The notes below the pieces were generated by a model that was not told the origin of the DNA, did not search any database, and was given only the letters and a program-made list of their open reading frames with translations. Made by a program: the position numbers and the translations under genes. Below are positions 23,375 to 24,229 of a DNA stretch of 24,229 nt, in pieces. Position 1 is the first letter of the stretch. Each line of letters opens with the position of its first letter. The DNA lies in contig DASYFD010000243.1 of assembly GCA_036498625.1 (NCBI GenBank), forward strand, positions 1-24,229, read 5' to 3'. This DNA is from VAZQ01 sp036498625 (GTDB taxonomy: Bacteria > Pseudomonadota > Alphaproteobacteria > Rhizobiales > Xanthobacteraceae).

Positions 23375-23496
23375 GGGGCTCGCTGCCAATGTCTCGCGCG
23401 GCTGATGCGCGCTGATCCACCGGACAAAGCTACACCACTCGTGCGCCGACGCGGAAGAGGCCGCAACGGGGCCCTGACACCGGGAGCGGCGCCTGC

Positions 23497-23895
23497 CTAG
23501 TGCGACAGCGCCGCCTGCAGGGCCTTCAATTGATCGACCCGGTTGGCGAGTTGATCGCGCTGCCGGCCTTCGGTGGCGCCGGCGAGGCGCTCCTCGGTAT
23601 CCGTGATCTCGCCGGCGAGCACCGCGGGATCGAAATCCGCGACCGGAACCGCCGTGTCGGCCAGCACGGTCAGGCCGGCCGGCCCGACCTCGGCAAAACC
23701 GCCATTGACCACCACGCGGAGATCGCCCTCCTCGCGAAACACCACGATGATCCCGGGCCGCAGCGCCGTCACCAGCGGGGCATGGCCGGCGAGCACGCCC
23801 ATATCGCCCTCCGAGCCGGGCAGATCGACCTGGCCGACATCGCCGGCAAACAGGAGCCTCTCGGGGGAGACGAGATCGAAGTGGAAGGTGGCCAT
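23497..23895 (-). CDS. atpC: F1Fo ATP synthase epsilon subunit
   Basis: The epsilon subunit of the central stalk, which couples rotation and can inhibit ATP hydrolysis. The 132 residues start at MATFHFDLVSPERLLFAGDVGQVDLPGSEGDMGVL with the family beta-sandwich, including GHAPLVTALRPG and VNGGFAEVGPAGLTVLADTAV, followed by the C-terminal helical pair with RDQLANRVDQLKALQAAL. The length is normal. An in-frame extension to 23976 exists but is only translated repeat sequence (STHYSLLTTHHSLLT), so the ATG at 23895 is the start. It is downstream of atpD, separated by 111 bases that contain a tandem and inverted repeat. Confidence 0.95.
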   Translation of the reverse strand: MATFHFDLVSPERLLFAGDVGQVDLPGSEGDMGVLAGHAPLVTALRPGIIVVFREEGDLRVVVNGGFAEVGPAGLTVLADTAVPVADFDPAVLAGEITDTEERLAGATEGRQRDQLANRVDQLKALQAALSH

Positions 23896-23905
23896 GGTTG
23901 TTCCC

Positions 23906-23993
23906 GTGAGTAGTGAATGGTGAGTAGTGAGTAGTGAGTAGTGAGTAGAAAGTTCTTGCTGTTCCCTACTCACCACTCACTACTCACCACTCC
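23906..23993. repeat. Tandem 7-mer repeat with facing inverted copies, between atpD and atpC
   Basis: Six units of GTGAGTA (23906-23947; the second unit reads GTGAATG) are followed after about 20 bases by four units of the reverse complement type, TACTCAC / CACTCAC (23967-23993). The two arms can pair over about 27 bases, forming a long hairpin in the atp transcript just before the epsilon start. The 7-base period, equal units and lack of spacers exclude a CRISPR. I recognise GAGTAGTGAG repeats as common between genes of rhizobial genomes. Confidence 0.85.
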
Positions 23994-24006
23994 CGGTTTT
24001 GCCCGC

Positions 24007-24229
24007 TCACGCCGCTTCCGCGGCGAGCTTCTTGCCCTTCTCGACCGCCTGCTCGATGGTGCCCACCATGTAGAAGGCATTCTCCGGGAGGTGATCGTAT
24101 TTGCCTTCGCACAGGCCCTGGAAGCCGCGGATGGTGTCGGCGAGATCGACGAAAACGCCGGGCGAGCCGGTGAACACCTCGGCGACATGGAACGGCTGCG
24201 ACAGGAAGCGCTCGATCTTGCGGGCGCGC
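24007..24229 (-). CDS. atpD: F1Fo ATP synthase beta subunit, 3' end (partial)
   Basis: The C-terminal 73 residues of the catalytic beta subunit; the 5' part lies beyond the right edge of the window. The frame reads ARKIERFLSQPFHVAEVFTG, SPGVFVDLADTIRGFQG, EGKYDHLPENAFYMVGTIEQ and ends in a Lys-rich KGKKLAAEAA, all typical of alphaproteobacterial AtpD. The stop is at 24007-24009. Being on the minus strand upstream of atpC it marks the end of the atp operon. No break or odd residue is visible in this part. Confidence 0.95.
   Translation of the reverse strand, partial: RARKIERFLSQPFHVAEVFTGSPGVFVDLADTIRGFQGLCEGKYDHLPENAFYMVGTIEQAVEKGKKLAAEAA

Noticed and set aside
23896..23976. N-terminal extension of atpC
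   Set aside because: The extra 27 residues are translated tandem repeat, and the family N-terminus begins at the ATG at 23895.
23906..23993. CRISPR-like array
   Set aside because: Units are 7 bases, contiguous and without spacers, and one arm is inverted.

Overview
The window looks like chromosomal DNA of a high-GC alphaproteobacterium of the order Hyphomicrobiales (Rhizobiales), probably near Bradyrhizobium, Rhodopseudomonas or Xanthobacteraceae. The reasons are the GC-rich third codon positions, the run proA-nadD-rsfS-rlmH-envC-like-ctpA followed by a divergent polysaccharide deacetylase gene and rppH, the atpD-atpC end of an ATP synthase operon, a BA14K-type small secreted protein, and many palindromic intergenic repeats of the rhizobial type. 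This placement is inference from gene order and protein style, not from a database search. I see no rRNA, tRNA, CRISPR array, transposase or integrase.

Layout. (1) Bases 1-5261 hold an oxidoreductase cluster: a thiamine-diphosphate enzyme, a Rieske ferredoxin on the opposite strand, a 171-residue protein resembling a degenerate FtsZ/tubulin GTPase domain, a FAD/NAD ferredoxin reductase, and a 3-hydroxyisobutyrate-dehydrogenase-type enzyme. An SGNH hydrolase follows (5433-6020). Three related palindromic repeats lie in the gaps at 1936-2061, 5264-5416 and 6041-6178. (2) Bases 6256-8482, minus strand, hold an unrecognised 462-residue protein of lower GC downstream of a short-chain dehydrogenase. 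(3) Bases 8635-14480 are the conserved run of proline and NAD synthesis, ribosome silencing, 23S rRNA methylation, a LytM-type divisome factor and a C-terminal processing protease, ended by a strong terminator. (4) Bases 14626-17021 hold the BA14K-like gene (minus), the divergent deacetylase and rppH. (5) Bases 17080-23374 look like an accessory block between rppH and the atp genes: a TylF-type methyltransferase, a large exported alkaline-phosphatase-superfamily protein, a periplasmic STN-like protein, two lower-GC orphan genes and an orphan substrate-binding protein. (6) Bases 23497-24229, minus strand, are atpC and the 3' end of atpD, separated by a tandem and inverted 7-mer repeat.

The most unusual content is the FtsZ-like small protein embedded in a Rieske/flavin/ThDP gene cluster. 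The unknown 462-residue protein with a possible degenerate CHAT/caspase-like end and the islet of orphan genes at 20.9-22.2 kb come next. Starts were moved to internal ATG (or, once, TTG) codons wherever a ribosome-binding site or family N-terminus argued for it; each entry says so.
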